Assembly: GCA_004144185.1 (NCBI GenBank)
Contig: SEFP01000001.1
Location: 1,178,001-1,242,000, forward strand
From: Sphingobacteriales bacterium
GTDB lineage: Bacteria > Bacteroidota > Bacteroidia > Chitinophagales > Chitinophagaceae
Reading direction: 5' to 3'
Length of the DNA stretch: 64,000 nucleotides
The position numbers and the translations under genes are program-made. Within the stretch, counting starts at the first letter, position 1. The number at the start of each line of letters is the position of its first letter. This document shows positions 17,216-26,636 of this stretch, one piece after another. Under the pieces are notes generated by a model, which was not told the DNA's origin, did not search any database, and saw nothing but the letters and a program-made list of their open reading frames with translations.

Positions 17216-17222
17216 AGGAGCG

Positions 17223-17230
17223 CAAAGCTA
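17223..17230 (-). promoter_or_regulatory. -7 promoter element for hpt
   Basis: Reads TAGCTTTG on the minus strand, a perfect TAnnTTTG, 7 nt from the hpt ATG. The transcript would be nearly leaderless. Confidence 0.5.
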
Positions 17231-17313
17231 TTGGCAGAACGGCATTTTCCGGAACTGATCGTACCGGGAAGATCTGTAAAGGCCAATCCGGCACGTCCCC
17301 TATTTTCGCAATC

Positions 17314-18195
17314 ATGAAACATGCACTCCTATTTCCCGGTCAGGGCGCCCAGTCGCCTGGCATGGGCCAGACGCTTTACAACGAAAGTTCCCGGGCCAAA
17401 GAACTGTTTGAGCAGGCCAATGAACTGCTGGGCTTCCGGATTACAGACGTCATGTTTAGCGGCTCCGAAGAAGATCTGAAACAAACCCGCGTCACGCAAC
17501 CGGCGGTATTCCTGCATTCGGTGATCAAATTTGAAACCACGCCCGGACTGAAGCCCGATGCCGTAGCCGGTCACTCGCTGGGTGAATTTTCGGCCCTGGT
17601 GGCCGCTCGTGTCCTGTCCTTCGAAGACGGACTGTTGCTGGTCGCCCGCCGGGCAATGGCCATGCAACGGGCCTGCGAACTGCAACCCTCTACCATGGGT
17701 GCCGTGCTGGGTCTGGAAGATGCCGTAGTGGAAGACGTCTGCGCCGGCATCAAAGACGATATCGTGGTTGCAGCGAATTACAACTGCCCCGGTCAGCTAG
17801 TCATTTCCGGAACCCGCTCGGGCGTGGAAGAAGCCTGTACCCGACTTAAAGCGGCGGGTGCCAAACGGGCACTGTTGCTACCGGTAGGCGGCGCGTTTCA
17901 CAGTCCGCTGATGGAACCGGCAAAGGCTGAACTGGCTGCGGCAATTGAAGAAACGTTCTTCGGCAATCCGACCTGCCCCATTTATCAGAACGTAGATGCG
18001 CATCCCTATATTACCCCTGATGACATCCGTCGCAATCTGATCAACCAACTCACTGCACCGGTACGCTGGACGCAGACGATCCTGAAAATGGTAGACAATG
18101 GCGTCACACAGTTCACTGAAATTGGTCCTGGTACCGTACTGCAAGGACTGGTGAAAAAGATCGCCAAAGAGATTCCGGTAGAATCGATCTCGTAA
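17314..18195 (+). CDS. fabD: Malonyl-CoA:ACP transacylase
   Basis: Transfers malonyl from CoA to acyl carrier protein to feed fatty-acid synthesis, 293 residues. Visible are the N-terminal LLFPGQGAQSPGMG, the nucleophile Ser88 in GHSLGE, the QP segment VTQPAVF and the catalytic His near 195 in GGAFHSPLM. Full length. A near-match -7 element (TATTTTCG, 17301-17308) sits 5 nt before the ATG. It is followed after 6 bp by a PhyH-type dioxygenase gene. Confidence 0.96.
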   Translation: MKHALLFPGQGAQSPGMGQTLYNESSRAKELFEQANELLGFRITDVMFSGSEEDLKQTRVTQPAVFLHSVIKFETTPGLKPDAVAGHSLGEFSALVAARVLSFEDGLLLVARRAMAMQRACELQPSTMGAVLGLEDAVVEDVCAGIKDDIVVAANYNCPGQLVISGTRSGVEEACTRLKAAGAKRALLLPVGGAFHSPLMEPAKAELAAAIEETFFGNPTCPIYQNVDAHPYITPDDIRRNLINQLTAPVRWTQTILKMVDNGVTQFTEIGPGTVLQGLVKKIAKEIPVESIS

Positions 18196-18201
18196 TAGCT
18201 G

Positions 18202-18933
18202 ATGCATCCGATAAACGGGTTTGAAACCTGCCGGCCGCACCTTTCGGAAACCGGGTTTGCAGTTGTAGAAAACCTGTACTCGGATGCTGAAATAGAAGTG
18301 ATTCTGGCAGTTATTGACGGCGCTGATGCTACCAAAGCCACCTTCCGGAAAGCAGCCGATCTGTTTGCCATCCGGCAATTTCTGAAAGAGCTTCCGGAAG
18401 CAGTTCCGTTACTTTTCAATGCCCGGTTGCGGACGTTGTTGCAGGACGTACTAGGCAGCCGCTTTTTTGTGGTTAAAAGCATCTATTTCGATAAGCCGCC
18501 GGCCTCCAACTGGTACGTTCCGTATCACCAGGATCTGACGATTTCGGTCGATGCCAAAGCTACGATCGACGGTTTTAGTACATGGACCGTGAAGCAAAAC
18601 CAGTTTGCGGTTCAACCGCCGGTTTCGATTCTGGAAGCGATCACCACCGTTCGGATTCACCTTGACGATACCGACGAAAACAACGGTGCCTTATCCGTCA
18701 TTCCGCACTCACACCTGGCGGGCATTCGCCGCCCTGAAACACTCAATCAAAACCGTGAAACGGAAGCGCTTTGTGCGGTCCGGAAAGGCGGCATCATGCT
18801 GATGAAACCGCTGACATTGCACCGATCCGGCCGAACCACCAATAACGCCCGAAGACGCGTAGTGCATATCGAGTTGTCCCATGTTGAACTGCCAGACGGA
18901 CTTCACTGGGCCGAGCGACTGGAACTGCAGTAA
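18202..18933 (+). CDS. Phytanoyl-CoA dioxygenase (PhyH) family protein
   Basis: Fe(II)/2-oxoglutarate-dependent dioxygenase of the PhyH type, 243 residues. The metal triad is visible as HQD near residue 109 and the distal His in TLHRSG near 207, with a downstream Arg (RRRVVHIEL) that would bind 2-oxoglutarate. It starts 6 bp after fabD and is likely co-transcribed, ending at a strong terminator. PhyH relatives hydroxylate fatty acids, amino acids or secondary metabolites. The fabD neighbour suggests a lipid substrate, but that is weak evidence. Confidence 0.88.
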   Translation: MHPINGFETCRPHLSETGFAVVENLYSDAEIEVILAVIDGADATKATFRKAADLFAIRQFLKELPEAVPLLFNARLRTLLQDVLGSRFFVVKSIYFDKPPASNWYVPYHQDLTISVDAKATIDGFSTWTVKQNQFAVQPPVSILEAITTVRIHLDDTDENNGALSVIPHSHLAGIRRPETLNQNRETEALCAVRKGGIMLMKPLTLHRSGRTTNNARRRVVHIELSHVELPDGLHWAERLELQ

Positions 18934-18954
18934 AAGCTGTTCCGGAATACATTA

Positions 18955-18996
18955 AAACAGACAGGGGGTTCTCAGTTGAGAACCCCCTGTCTGTTT
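18955..18996. terminator. Strong bidirectional terminator between phyH-like and rho
   Basis: A 20-bp perfect inverted repeat around 18975 with a G-rich core (ACAGGGGGTT / AACCCCCTGT), flanked by A and T runs. It lies between convergent genes and can end both the fabD-phyH and the rho transcripts. Confidence 0.85.
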
Positions 18997-19018
18997 ATCC
19001 GAAAAAAGATTGTAGTTA

Positions 19019-21505
19019 TTAGCGGTTCATCGTTGCCAGGAACTCTTCATTGTTCTTGGTGCCCTGCATCTGACGCAGCAGGAAGTTCATCGCCTCATCC
19101 GGGTTCATGTCCGCGATGTGCTTACGCAGAATCCACATCTTGTTCTGGATGTTTTCATTCAGCAGCAGATCGTCGCGGCGCGTGGAAGATCCTACCAGAT
19201 CAATCGCCGGGAAAATCCGACGGTTGGCCAGTTTGCGGTCCAGCGCCAGCTCCATGTTGCCGGTGCCTTTAAATTCCTCGAAGATGACTTCATCCATCCG
19301 CGAGCCGGTGTCGATCAGTGCCGTTGCCAGGATGGTCAGCGAGCCACCATTTTCGATTTTACGGGCTGCGCCGAAGAACTGCTTAGGCTTCTGCATGGCG
19401 GTGGCTTCCACACCTCCGGAGAGTACCTTTCCGGAACCCGGTGCCACGGTGTTGTGCGCACGGGCCAGGCGGGTGATGGAGTCCAGCAAAATCACCACAT
19501 CGTGTCCGACTTCAGCCAGACGTTTGGCTTTCTGCAGCGCCATCGTCGACACTTTTACGTGTTTATCGGCGGGTTCATCAAACGTAGAAGCAATCACCTC
19601 GGCACGTACCGAACGTTGCATATCGGTCACTTCTTCCGGACGCTCATCGATCAGAACTACCATCAGATAGACTTCCGGATGGTTCCGTGCAATGGCATTG
19701 GCTACTTCCTTCAGCAGCATGGTCTTACCCGTTTTGGGCTGTGCCACGATCAATCCGCGCTGGCCTTTGCCGATCGGGGCAAACAGGTCCATGATGCGGG
19801 TGCTGTGTGAACTCATACCGGTGCTGAGATCCAGTTTCTGGTACGGGTTCAGCGGCGTCAGGTATTCAAACGGAACCCGGTCGCGCAGTTCTTCAGGCTT
19901 TTTACCGTTGATGGTATCAAGCCTGGTCAGCGTAAAATAGCGTTCGCCTTCACGGGGAGGGCGGCATTGGCCTACAACGGTATCACCGGCTTTAAGACCG
20001 AGGGTTTTGATTTGCTTGGGCTCCAGAAAAACATCATCCGGGGATGACAGGTAGTTGTAATCCGGGGAACGTAGAAATCCATATCCGTCGGGCATTAGTT
20101 CAACTACCCCTTCAGCTATCACGATGCCGTCAAACTCAACTGGTGGCGGCTGTGGTGGGCGTTGCTGCTGGGGTTGTTGTTGCGGACGTGGTTCGCGGGG
20201 TTGAAATTCACGCGGTGCTCCGGACTGCTGTGGCATTCCGGTCTGTTGCTGCTGTACAGGAGCATTGGATCCTCCGGCGGGTGCCGGTTGAGCGGTCTGT
20301 TGCTGCTGTATAGCACCCGACTGTTGGGGTTGACGCGGTTCGCGGGGCTGTTGTTGTCCCTGTTGTTGCTGGGGACGCGGTTCACGCGGTTGTTGCTGGG
20401 ACGGTTGTTGGCCTTCCCGCGCTTCCCGCAGGGGCTGCTGTTGCCGGCCGTCAGCAGTACGCTGTTGTTGCGGAAATTCGCGCTGCCCGGTTTGTGGATG
20501 TGTTGGTGGCTGTGGACGACCATCGCGACCGTTATTCTGCTCTCCCCTCGGCTGCTGTGTCGCACCTAGCTGTTGAGGTTGACGCGGTTCGCGGGGCTGT
20601 TGTTGTCCCTGCGGTCCTTGTTGTTGTCCCTGTTGTTGCTGGGGACGCGGTTCACGCGGTTGTTGCTGGGACGGTTGTTGGCCTTCCCGCGCTTCTCGCA
20701 GGGGCTGCTGTTGCCGGCCGTCAGCAGTACGCTGTTGTTGCGGACGCGGTTCCCGGGGTGGACGAGCCTCCGTACGGGTAGCCTGAACCGGTTGATTACG
20801 GGTTGCTGCGTCAGATTCCGGTGCGGACGTCTGTGGACGAGGCGTTTCAGGTTCGCTGGCGGCAGCGGCCGTGCCGGCTGCTGTGTCGGCGTGTTGCACA
20901 TTGCCGGATTCCTGAGCCCGGGCTACGCCGGCCCAATCGGCGGCTACAGCAGCGTCTACCTGCTGCTCCTGAACCTCAGGTGTAACTACAGGGGTCGCTG
21001 TTGGAGTTTGCTCTGTCGAAGATGCATCTGTCAGAGACGTATCGGCAGTGGGCTGTTCCGGAACCGAATCGTCTGTTGTCGTTTCGGATTTAGGCTTACG
21101 GCCCCGGCGTTTTTTGATCGGACCGGCTTCTGCGGCATCATCGGTGAGGATGACGGGTCCGTCAGCCGACGGTGGTGGAATAGCAGCGTCCATAGCCGCC
21201 GGCACCTCAAGTGGTGTTTCGTCGGTTGAGGCGGTTTCTGTTTTGGATTTGGCAGGGCGGCCCCGGCGTTTTTTGATCGGCTGGGCGTCCGCTTCAAGAA
21301 TCGCTTCACCGGTAGCGGCAGAAGGCGTTTGTTCAACGGCCTTTACAGCGCGGAATTTTTCAGGATGAAGGGCCTGCTGATCGAGAATTTTATAAATCAG
21401 AATCTGCTTTTCCATGTCATCGCTGACCGGAACCTCCATTTTATGAGCAATAGTGGTCAGCGCATCCTGGCTCAGACCATCGAGTTGGAAAAAATCGTAC
21501 GGCAT
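19019..21505 (-). CDS. rho: Transcription termination factor Rho with giant low-complexity N-terminus
   Basis: Hexameric RNA helicase that ends transcription. Residues 1-45 look like the Rho N-terminal helical domain. Residues ~78-150 hold two basic hook-like motifs ([18 protein letters not shown]) in acidic sequence. Residues ~190-450 are almost only Q, P, R and G. The RNA-binding cold-shock fold follows ([14 protein letters not shown] near 465). The ATPase has Walker A QPKTGKT near 590, LIDERPEEV, and the Q/R-loop block with [10 protein letters not shown]. At 828 residues it is about twice E. coli Rho (419). Bacteroidota Rho proteins often carry a disordered insertion, and that of Bacteroides thetaiotaomicron has been reported to form condensates. 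This one is long and contains a recent internal duplication. Confidence 0.96.
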   Translation of the reverse strand: MPYDFFQLDGLSQDALTTIAHKMEVPVSDDMEKQILIYKILDQQALHPEKFRAVKAVEQTPSAATGEAILEADAQPIKKRRGRPAKSKTETASTDETPLEVPAAMDAAIPPPSADGPVILTDDAAEAGPIKKRRGRKPKSETTTDDSVPEQPTADTSLTDASSTEQTPTATPVVTPEVQEQQVDAAVAADWAGVARAQESGNVQHADTAAGTAAAASEPETPRPQTSAPESDAATRNQPVQATRTEARPPREPRPQQQRTADGRQQQPLREAREGQQPSQQQPREPRPQQQQGQQQGPQGQQQPREPRQPQQLGATQQPRGEQNNGRDGRPQPPTHPQTGQREFPQQQRTADGRQQQPLREAREGQQPSQQQPREPRPQQQQGQQQPREPRQPQQSGAIQQQQTAQPAPAGGSNAPVQQQQTGMPQQSGAPREFQPREPRPQQQPQQQRPPQPPPVEFDGIVIAEGVVELMPDGYGFLRSPDYNYLSSPDDVFLEPKQIKTLGLKAGDTVVGQCRPPREGERYFTLTRLDTINGKKPEELRDRVPFEYLTPLNPYQKLDLSTGMSSHSTRIMDLFAPIGKGQRGLIVAQPKTGKTMLLKEVANAIARNHPEVYLMVVLIDERPEEVTDMQRSVRAEVIASTFDEPADKHVKVSTMALQKAKRLAEVGHDVVILLDSITRLARAHNTVAPGSGKVLSGGVEATAMQKPKQFFGAARKIENGGSLTILATALIDTGSRMDEVIFEEFKGTGNMELALDRKLANRRIFPAIDLVGSSTRRDDLLLNENIQNKMWILRKHIADMNPDEAMNFLLRQMQGTKNNEEFLATMNR
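20331..20743 (-). repeat. Internal direct duplication in the Rho Q/P/R-rich segment
   Basis: Two near-identical blocks lie inside rho: 20371-20473 and 20641-20743, offset by 270 bp. I see a single base difference over ~103 bp. The match extends leftward in both copies at a 249-bp offset, interrupted by a ~21-bp insertion in the right-hand copy. The offset is a multiple of three, so the reading frame is kept. This is a recent in-frame expansion of the low-complexity region. Confidence 0.85.
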
Positions 21506-21841
21506 GAAAAAAATGACGTTCGGAAAAACTTATGAGTGGAAAGGAAGGCTTAATCTTTTAAAGACCGAAGCGAAGCGGGCGGACCCGATTCGAAAAGATT
21601 GAAAACCGTAAAAAGGGGAAAGGAAACAAAATGATTCCGGAAAAGAACGCTCCGGTAAGCAGCACACGACAAACGCGATTCAATTGCTGCTCTGCAAGGT
21701 TACGAAATAAAATGGTTACAACGAAATGAACGCCGTATGTCCGAACCGCTGTAAGGCGCAGGACGTTTCCGGAAGCGTGCCTTAAAAACCGGAATAAAGC
21801 AGTACCCTTAATTTTGCGCTCCCACAAGTTCTGCTTCTCCC
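21506..21841. other. Intergenic region between rho and a divergent hydroxylase
   Basis: 336 bp without a gene. On the plus strand TAATTTTG at 21809-21816 is a perfect -7 element for the hydroxylase at 21842. On the minus strand TAACCTTG (21695-21702) is a one-mismatch candidate for rho, which would leave a leader of about 185 nt. A long leader would suit rho autoregulation, but no hairpin stands out. Two TTCCGGAA copies lie here (21634, 21767). Confidence 0.5.
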
Positions 21842-22468
21842 GTGCATTTTGATAAGATTAAAAACAAAGGTCAGGCCCAACTCTTCGCGAAGCCCTGGAT
21901 GGAATCGCTGACCAAAACCCATCCGGTTGTGATTTACAGCATGTACCTGCCGGTAATTGCAGCGATGCTGTATTACGGACATAGCTACCTACATGTGTCG
22001 GTGTTGGCAGAGATCGCTTGGTGTGTAGGTGGGGTGCTGTTCTGGAGCTTCTTTGAATACCTGATGCACCGGTATCTGTTTCACATGATGGTACACAGCA
22101 AGCGGGCCGAGCGGTTTGTCTACACCATGCACGGCGTTCACCATGAATATCCCCGCGATACCGACCGGCTGTTTATGCCACCGGTACCCAGCATCCTGAT
22201 TTCAACCGTCTTGTTTTTCCTGTTTAAACTGGTAGCAGGACCGGCTGTGTTTGCATTCTTTCCGGGCTTTATCATGGGCTATCTGGCCTACGGCTCGATG
22301 CACTACGCCATTCATGCCTTTGCACCGCCGAAGTTTCTGAAAGCCCTCTGGCGCAACCATCATTTGCACCATTACAAAGAACCGGAAAAAGGGTTTGGCG
22401 TGTCGTCTGTGCTGTGGGACCATGTATTCGGCACCATGACCAAAAAAGATGTTTCCAAAGTAGCCTGA
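21842..22468 (+). CDS. Fatty acid hydroxylase / sterol desaturase family protein
   Basis: A 208-residue membrane di-iron enzyme of the FA2H-like group. The histidine clusters are all visible: HRYLFH near 76, HGVHHEY near 98, HYAIH near 158 and NHHLHHY near 177, between hydrophobic segments. It probably 2-hydroxylates fatty acyl chains, as expected for sphingolipid- or sulfonolipid-making Bacteroidota; the substrate is inferred. The start is a GTG at 21842, 25 bp after a perfect -7 element, and the N-terminus fits relatives. The next in-frame ATG, 19 codons on, would cut into conserved sequence. Confidence 0.9.
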   Translation: MHFDKIKNKGQAQLFAKPWMESLTKTHPVVIYSMYLPVIAAMLYYGHSYLHVSVLAEIAWCVGGVLFWSFFEYLMHRYLFHMMVHSKRAERFVYTMHGVHHEYPRDTDRLFMPPVPSILISTVLFFLFKLVAGPAVFAFFPGFIMGYLAYGSMHYAIHAFAPPKFLKALWRNHHLHHYKEPEKGFGVSSVLWDHVFGTMTKKDVSKVA

Positions 22469-22498
22469 TCCGTTCCGGAATCTTCCGGTTTGCTGCAT

Positions 22499-22535
22499 AA
22501 AAAAAGAGACGCGAATGGATCGCGTCTCTTTTTTT
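22499..22535. terminator. Bidirectional terminator between hydroxylase and ychF
   Basis: A 9-bp GC-rich stem (GAGACGCGA / TCGCGTCTC, loop ATGGA) extended by A and T runs on both sides, between convergent genes. Confidence 0.85.
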
Positions 22536-22552
22536 AGTTTGTTGCGGTTGAC

Positions 22553-23650
22553 TTATACGTTGAACCGGAAGTGCATTACGTCGCCGTCGGAAACGGTGTA
22601 TTCCTTGCCTTCAATCCGGAGCTTTCCTTTTTCCTTCGCGCCCGCTTCACCATTGAGCGCCACATAATCGTCGTAGCCGATGACCTCCGCTTTGATAAAG
22701 CCTTTTTCAAAATCGGTGTGGATTACCGAAGCGGCTTTAGGAGCCTGCCAGCCTTTCCCAATCGTCCAGGCCCGTACTTCCTGTACACCGGCAGTGAAAT
22801 AGGTGATGAGTTCGAGCAGGTTGTACGTAGCCCGGATCAGACGGTTCAGACCCGGCTCCTGAAGACCATATTCTTCGAGGAACAGCGCCTTGTCTTCCGG
22901 CTGGTCCATTTCGGAGATCTGCGCTTCGATATTGTTGCACATCACTACTGCCAAGGCGCCTTCCGCCGCTGCCATTTCTTCGACCGCTTTGGAGTATTTA
23001 TTTCCGGTACGCATCGAATCCTCATCTACATTGGCTGCGTACAGGACTGGCTTCTGTGTGAGCAAAAAGAGATCGGCAATAGCGTCCAAGTCTTCACCTT
23101 CGAGGCCCAGCGCCCGGATGTTTTTTCCGGAATCGAGGTGAGCCTTGCACTTTAGCAGTACTTCGTGAATCACTTTGGCTTTCGGATCGGCCTTGAGCAT
23201 TTTTTCGTTGCGCGAAATCTTCTTTTCCACGCTTTCGAGGTCTTTCAGCTGCAGTTCGGTATCGATGATATCGCGGTCGGAAACCGGATTGATCGCACCT
23301 TCTTCCCGCAGGATATTGTCGTCTTCAAAGCAGCGCAGCACATGCACGATGGCGTCTACTTCACGGATGTTAGCCAGAAACTTATTGCCCAGTCCCTCTC
23401 CTTTGGAGGCACCCCGGACAAGACCGGCGATATCCACAAATTCGATGGTGGTAGGAACTACACGCTGCGGCTGCACGATTTTAGCGAGCGTGTCAAGGCG
23501 CTCATCGGGCACATCCACCTGACCTACGTTGGGCTCGATGGTGCAAAACCGGTAGTTGGATGCCTGGGCCTTGGCCGAGTTGGAAACCGCGTTGAAAAGA
23601 GTCGATTTTCCTACGTTGGGAAGTCCGACAATACCTGCCTGCAATGCCAT
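22553..23650 (-). CDS. ychF: Redox-regulated ATPase YchF (Obg family)
   Basis: Obg-type P-loop protein that prefers ATP and binds ribosomes, 365 residues, the standard length. Walker A GLPNVGKST is at residues 8-16, a switch/DxxG block reads FVDIAGLVRGASKGEGLGN near 68, and the NxxE-type CNNIEAQ lies further on. The C-terminal ~85 residues form the TGS domain, ending VSDGDVMHFRFNV. Single gene between two terminators or intergenic breaks. The minus-strand leader shows TACCTTCG, a one-mismatch -7 element. Confidence 0.96.
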   Translation of the reverse strand: MALQAGIVGLPNVGKSTLFNAVSNSAKAQASNYRFCTIEPNVGQVDVPDERLDTLAKIVQPQRVVPTTIEFVDIAGLVRGASKGEGLGNKFLANIREVDAIVHVLRCFEDDNILREEGAINPVSDRDIIDTELQLKDLESVEKKISRNEKMLKADPKAKVIHEVLLKCKAHLDSGKNIRALGLEGEDLDAIADLFLLTQKPVLYAANVDEDSMRTGNKYSKAVEEMAAAEGALAVVMCNNIEAQISEMDQPEDKALFLEEYGLQEPGLNRLIRATYNLLELITYFTAGVQEVRAWTIGKGWQAPKAASVIHTDFEKGFIKAEVIGYDDYVALNGEAGAKEKGKLRIEGKEYTVSDGDVMHFRFNV

Positions 23651-23759
23651 TGCGAATACGTTTTAAATTTTGGTCGCGAAGGTAGGACGAATGCTATGGA
23701 TAATGGGGGAGGCACCGAGAAACACGTTTTTACAGAAACGAGCTACTATCTTTCCGGAA

Positions 23760-24167
23760 ATGAAACCCGCACTATTATTAGTATTGACTGTCGGGCTTTT
23801 TGCACTTCAGGGTTGCAAAAAAGACGATAACCCAGATGCTTCACTAACGGGTAGCTGGGAGATGACTGCCTATGGCACTGACGTAAATAAAAATGGAGCT
23901 ATCGATGCTTCGGAGCGTAAAACACTGGACTCGGGCGAGTACGCATACCTGAACATCACGCAATCATTTATTACCGATTCTTTTTTGATTGACGGATCCG
24001 GGATTTCATTTTCATTTCTCTACACCCGCCAAGGGAATCAGATTTATCTATCCGGCTTGGTAGGTTCTGAACCTTATGCTGTTATTAAAACGTTGAATCC
24101 TACCAGCCTTGACATCGGCACCGGAGATACTACAGGAGAGCTCTGGCGGTTCTACACACGGCAGTAA
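23760..24167 (+). CDS. Small lipocalin-like lipoprotein
   Basis: A 135-residue predicted lipoprotein: a hydrophobic signal (PALLLVLTVGLFALQGC) with lipobox LQGC, then a charged linker (KKDDNPD), then a small beta-rich domain starting LTGSWEMTAYG, typical of Bacteroidota lipocalin-like proteins. The ligand is unknown. The ATG at 23760 directly follows a TTCCGGAA copy and a -7-like TATCTTTC. The 30 codons upstream in the same frame are poor coding sequence and would hide the signal peptide, so I start here. Confidence 0.82.
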   Translation: MKPALLLVLTVGLFALQGCKKDDNPDASLTGSWEMTAYGTDVNKNGAIDASERKTLDSGEYAYLNITQSFITDSFLIDGSGISFSFLYTRQGNQIYLSGLVGSEPYAVIKTLNPTSLDIGTGDTTGELWRFYTRQ

Positions 24168-24209
24168 GACTAAAGGATACCAGCCTTTCGAAATATCTAC
24201 GGCGAAGGG

Positions 24210-24947
24210 CTACTTCTTCAACCTCCGCATGGCTTCTGCCATCTGTTCCCGGATCTGATCCCGCAAGAGAGGCAAATCCGCTTGGGTCAGTCCTTGTGTA
24301 GGCACCGGCGGTAGATAATACACGCGGTTGCGGCCCGGACTCATCTTCCAGAGCTGCACGCCATTCCAGCGATCGGCTGTATCCGGCATCAGAATGGGCA
24401 GGATGGGTACCTGAGCGTCGATGGCCAGCCGGAAGGCGCCGTCGTAGAAGCGCAGCATCGCCTCTTCATGGGTTTCGTTGAAAGTACCTTCCGGAAAGAT
24501 GGCGACGTGCCCTTCCCTGCGCAGCGAACGCACCATCAGTTTCATGGACCGGGCGCGGCTGTGCGGACTGCTCCGGTCGACCAGCAACGTGATCTGCCGG
24601 TAGATAAAGCCAAACAACGGAATGCGACCGATTTCAACCTTACCCAACGGTCGGAAATACCCCGGTACGGCGTCAAAAATTAATACGCTGTCGAGATAAC
24701 TCTGGTGGTTGAGTACCGCTACGTAAAAGCCTTCGAACGCTTCCGGACGGTTCAGATACTGTGGGCCCCGGAAGGTGCCGACCAGATAGAAATGTGCCCA
24801 GCCTCTGAGAAAGCGCCAGATGCGGTGCCGGGCAGCAGCATTGTTAGGGATCGCCAGCACTGCCACCACCAGGGTTGCCACCGGTAGCGTGCCTACGAAA
24901 AAAAGCGCGCAGTATATGCTGTACAATGAACGTCCGATCCGGCGCAT
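24210..24947 (-). CDS. plsC: 1-acyl-sn-glycerol-3-phosphate acyltransferase (PlsC-like)
   Basis: Membrane-bound acyltransferase, 245 residues. The catalytic HX4D motif reads HQSYLD near 81-86 and the glycerophosphate-binding motif FPEGTFNE near 150. An N-terminal hydrophobic segment (about 10-32) anchors it. The likely reaction is acylation of lysophosphatidate in phospholipid synthesis. Other acyl acceptors, such as ornithine lipids, are possible for this family. A 4-helix membrane gene lies 22 bp upstream on the same strand. Confidence 0.9.
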   Translation of the reverse strand: MRRIGRSLYSIYCALFFVGTLPVATLVVAVLAIPNNAAARHRIWRFLRGWAHFYLVGTFRGPQYLNRPEAFEGFYVAVLNHQSYLDSVLIFDAVPGYFRPLGKVEIGRIPLFGFIYRQITLLVDRSSPHSRARSMKLMVRSLRREGHVAIFPEGTFNETHEEAMLRFYDGAFRLAIDAQVPILPILMPDTADRWNGVQLWKMSPGRNRVYYLPPVPTQGLTQADLPLLRDQIREQMAEAMRRLKK

Positions 24948-24969
24948 CAGTCGGGAAAGTTAGAAGTGC

Positions 24970-25413
24970 TTAGGCACCCGGGAACAACCCACGGCCAATC
25001 ACCTCACGGAATGGCCATGGAATGGTGAGGAGTATAATCAGCAGCGAAAACAAAAACATGATTCCAGCCCGCTTGCCTACCCCACGTTTCAGGGATGCGT
25101 AGCCGATATGTGCCAGCAAAATAGCCAGCAGCATTCCTACCGAATGCTCGACCGTCCAGAAGCGCATCCCAGCATTCCCCATAACGCCTCCGTTACCCAG
25201 CTGCGTAGCCCAACCACGGGAGAAGTATAGGTACAGTCCCAGCAGCAACTGAATATCGCAGCTGATCATGAAAAACAACCCTGCTTTCCGGTCGCTGTTC
25301 AGAACCGGGCGCTTTCCGGAAAGCATCGGCAGGGTACGGACCAGTGCCCAGATGCCGGTCAGCAAAACCAGCCAACGCATGAAATTGTGCAGATGAAGCA
25401 TTCCGGTAGCCAT
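24970..25413 (-). CDS. Four-helix membrane protein, cytochrome b-like
   Basis: A 147-residue inner-membrane protein with four hydrophobic helices (about 10-28, 45-63, 88-108, 116-135). Conserved His residues (HLHNFMRW at the start, VEHSVGM near 90, AHIGY) and the terminal IPWPF match a Bacteroidota family often labelled cytochrome b. Haem binding is plausible from the paired histidines but unproven. It sits 22 bp upstream of plsC and is probably in the same transcript. Confidence 0.75.
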   Translation of the reverse strand: MATGMLHLHNFMRWLVLLTGIWALVRTLPMLSGKRPVLNSDRKAGLFFMISCDIQLLLGLYLYFSRGWATQLGNGGVMGNAGMRFWTVEHSVGMLLAILLAHIGYASLKRGVGKRAGIMFLFSLLIILLTIPWPFREVIGRGLFPGA

Positions 25414-25604
25414 AAGAAACGAAAGGTTGAGCGACGAAAGTACTGATTCAGATTAAATGAACGGATACGAGTCGATGAACGTATAAACAACTATAATGGG
25501 TCCGCACCTGAATGAAATTCAAGAATTACCTGGACGGATAGGGTGTCCGGTTGAGTCCTGCCAAGAGATTCCACTGTCCGGAACAATATGTGTCCGGAAT
25601 ATCT

Positions 25605-26168
25605 TTAGTACACCCAGCCTTTGCGCTCACGCAGCTTCCGGATCTGCTCGCAGTGGTGGCGGGCATGCCAGGAATAGTGATCGGCAAACTCCCACAGGCA
25701 GATGGCGCGCTCCTGCTCGGGGTGGTAAAAACCACGTTCCCAGTCCCGCTCTTCCATGCTGCGCATCAACGCACCCATCCGGCGATGCAACGCGTGTAAT
25801 AAGGTAATGGAGATGTTGACCGGCACGGAGTCTACTTCCGCCGTCTCCGCCCATAAGTCCTGCTCGTAGGGTTTGATCACCGGCTCATCTTCGGTCAGGG
25901 CCAGCTTCAGGCGGATATAGGCATTCATGTGGCTGTCGGCCAGGTGATGAATGATTTGCTGGATGCTCCAGCCGTCGGGTCGGTACGGGATATGCAGCTG
26001 CTCTTCGTCGAGATTTTCGATCAGCACATCGAGCCAGCGGGGGAAATTTTCGAGCGTTTCGATCCAGTCGCGGATCATGCTGGGGTCGAAGCGATCGGGC
26101 GGCTGGTGAGTTCCCAGCGGGTAGCGATTGATAGGTTCTGCCGGTGGCAGCGTACTGTCAGGATCCAT
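25605..26168 (-). CDS. YfiT/BstA-like DinB-fold metal-dependent transferase
   Basis: A 187-residue DinB four-helix-bundle protein. It matches the YfiT/bacillithiol transferase type: YPLGTHQPPDRFD start, IPYRPDGWSIQQIIHHLADSH with a metal His near 70, IKPYEQDLWAE, and a terminal WHARHHCEQI with the other two metal His. In Bacillus, BstA joins bacillithiol to electrophiles such as fosfomycin-like toxins. Whether this organism makes bacillithiol cannot be seen here. The 190 bp upstream (25414-25604) holds no gene. Confidence 0.88.
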   Translation of the reverse strand: MDPDSTLPPAEPINRYPLGTHQPPDRFDPSMIRDWIETLENFPRWLDVLIENLDEEQLHIPYRPDGWSIQQIIHHLADSHMNAYIRLKLALTEDEPVIKPYEQDLWAETAEVDSVPVNISITLLHALHRRMGALMRSMEERDWERGFYHPEQERAICLWEFADHYSWHARHHCEQIRKLRERKGWVY

Positions 26169-26233
26169 TGAAGGATGAACAAATGGTGATACCTCAAAAG
26201 TACCACTTTCCGGATTGGTATCTTTCCGGAACC

Positions 26234-26581
26234 ATGACCTTTGATGCCCTTCGGGAGTATTGCCTGTCGCTGCCGGGCACGGCCGAGAAAATGCCCTTCG
26301 GAGAAACCACGCTCGTGTTTACAGTGGCCGACAAATTGTTTTGCCTAACCGATCTGGAAATGTTTGAAAGCATGAATCTGAAATGCGATCCGGAAACGGC
26401 TTTGTTGTTACGCGAACGCTATGCGGACGTGCTGCCCGGCTATCACATGAACAAACGCCATTGGAACACCGTCTTGCTCACTGGTGCCGTTCCGGACCCA
26501 CTGCTGAGGGACTGGATTGAAGACTCGTACCGGCTGGTCGTGGCCGGATTGTCCAAAAAACAACGGGAAACGCTGCTGTAA
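26234..26581 (+). CDS. MmcQ/YjbR family protein
   Basis: A 115-residue protein of the MmcQ/YjbR family, which has a DNA-binding-like fold of unclear role. Typical features are the start MTFDALREYCLSLPG, 'EKMPFGETTLVFTVADKLF' and the C-terminal 'NKRHWNTVLL...LLRDWIEDSYRLV'. The ATG at 26234 gives the standard family length. The open frame upstream (30 codons) overlaps the divergent bstA-like gene's leader. TATCTTTC with an overlapping TTCCGGAA lies just before the start. Confidence 0.9.
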   Translation: MTFDALREYCLSLPGTAEKMPFGETTLVFTVADKLFCLTDLEMFESMNLKCDPETALLLRERYADVLPGYHMNKRHWNTVLLTGAVPDPLLRDWIEDSYRLVVAGLSKKQRETLL

Positions 26582-26636
26582 CTGCAACGCTTCCCGTTAA
26601 AAATCAGGACGGAACGGTGTGCGACACCATATTGGG

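Noticed and set aside
20331-20743. Rho repeat as a CRISPR array or mobile repeat
   Set aside because: The repeat units are long, only two, in-frame within a coding region and encode a Q/P/R-rich segment. There are no spacers or cas genes.
20162-21229. Plus-strand frames rich in Leu/Val/Arg opposite rho
   Set aside because: They arise from the repeated Gln/Pro/Arg codons of Rho read in reverse. They look hydrophobic but duplicate with the Rho repeat and have no start context.
22571-23155. Plus-strand frame opposite ychF
   Set aside because: Shadow of a full-length, well-matched YchF gene.
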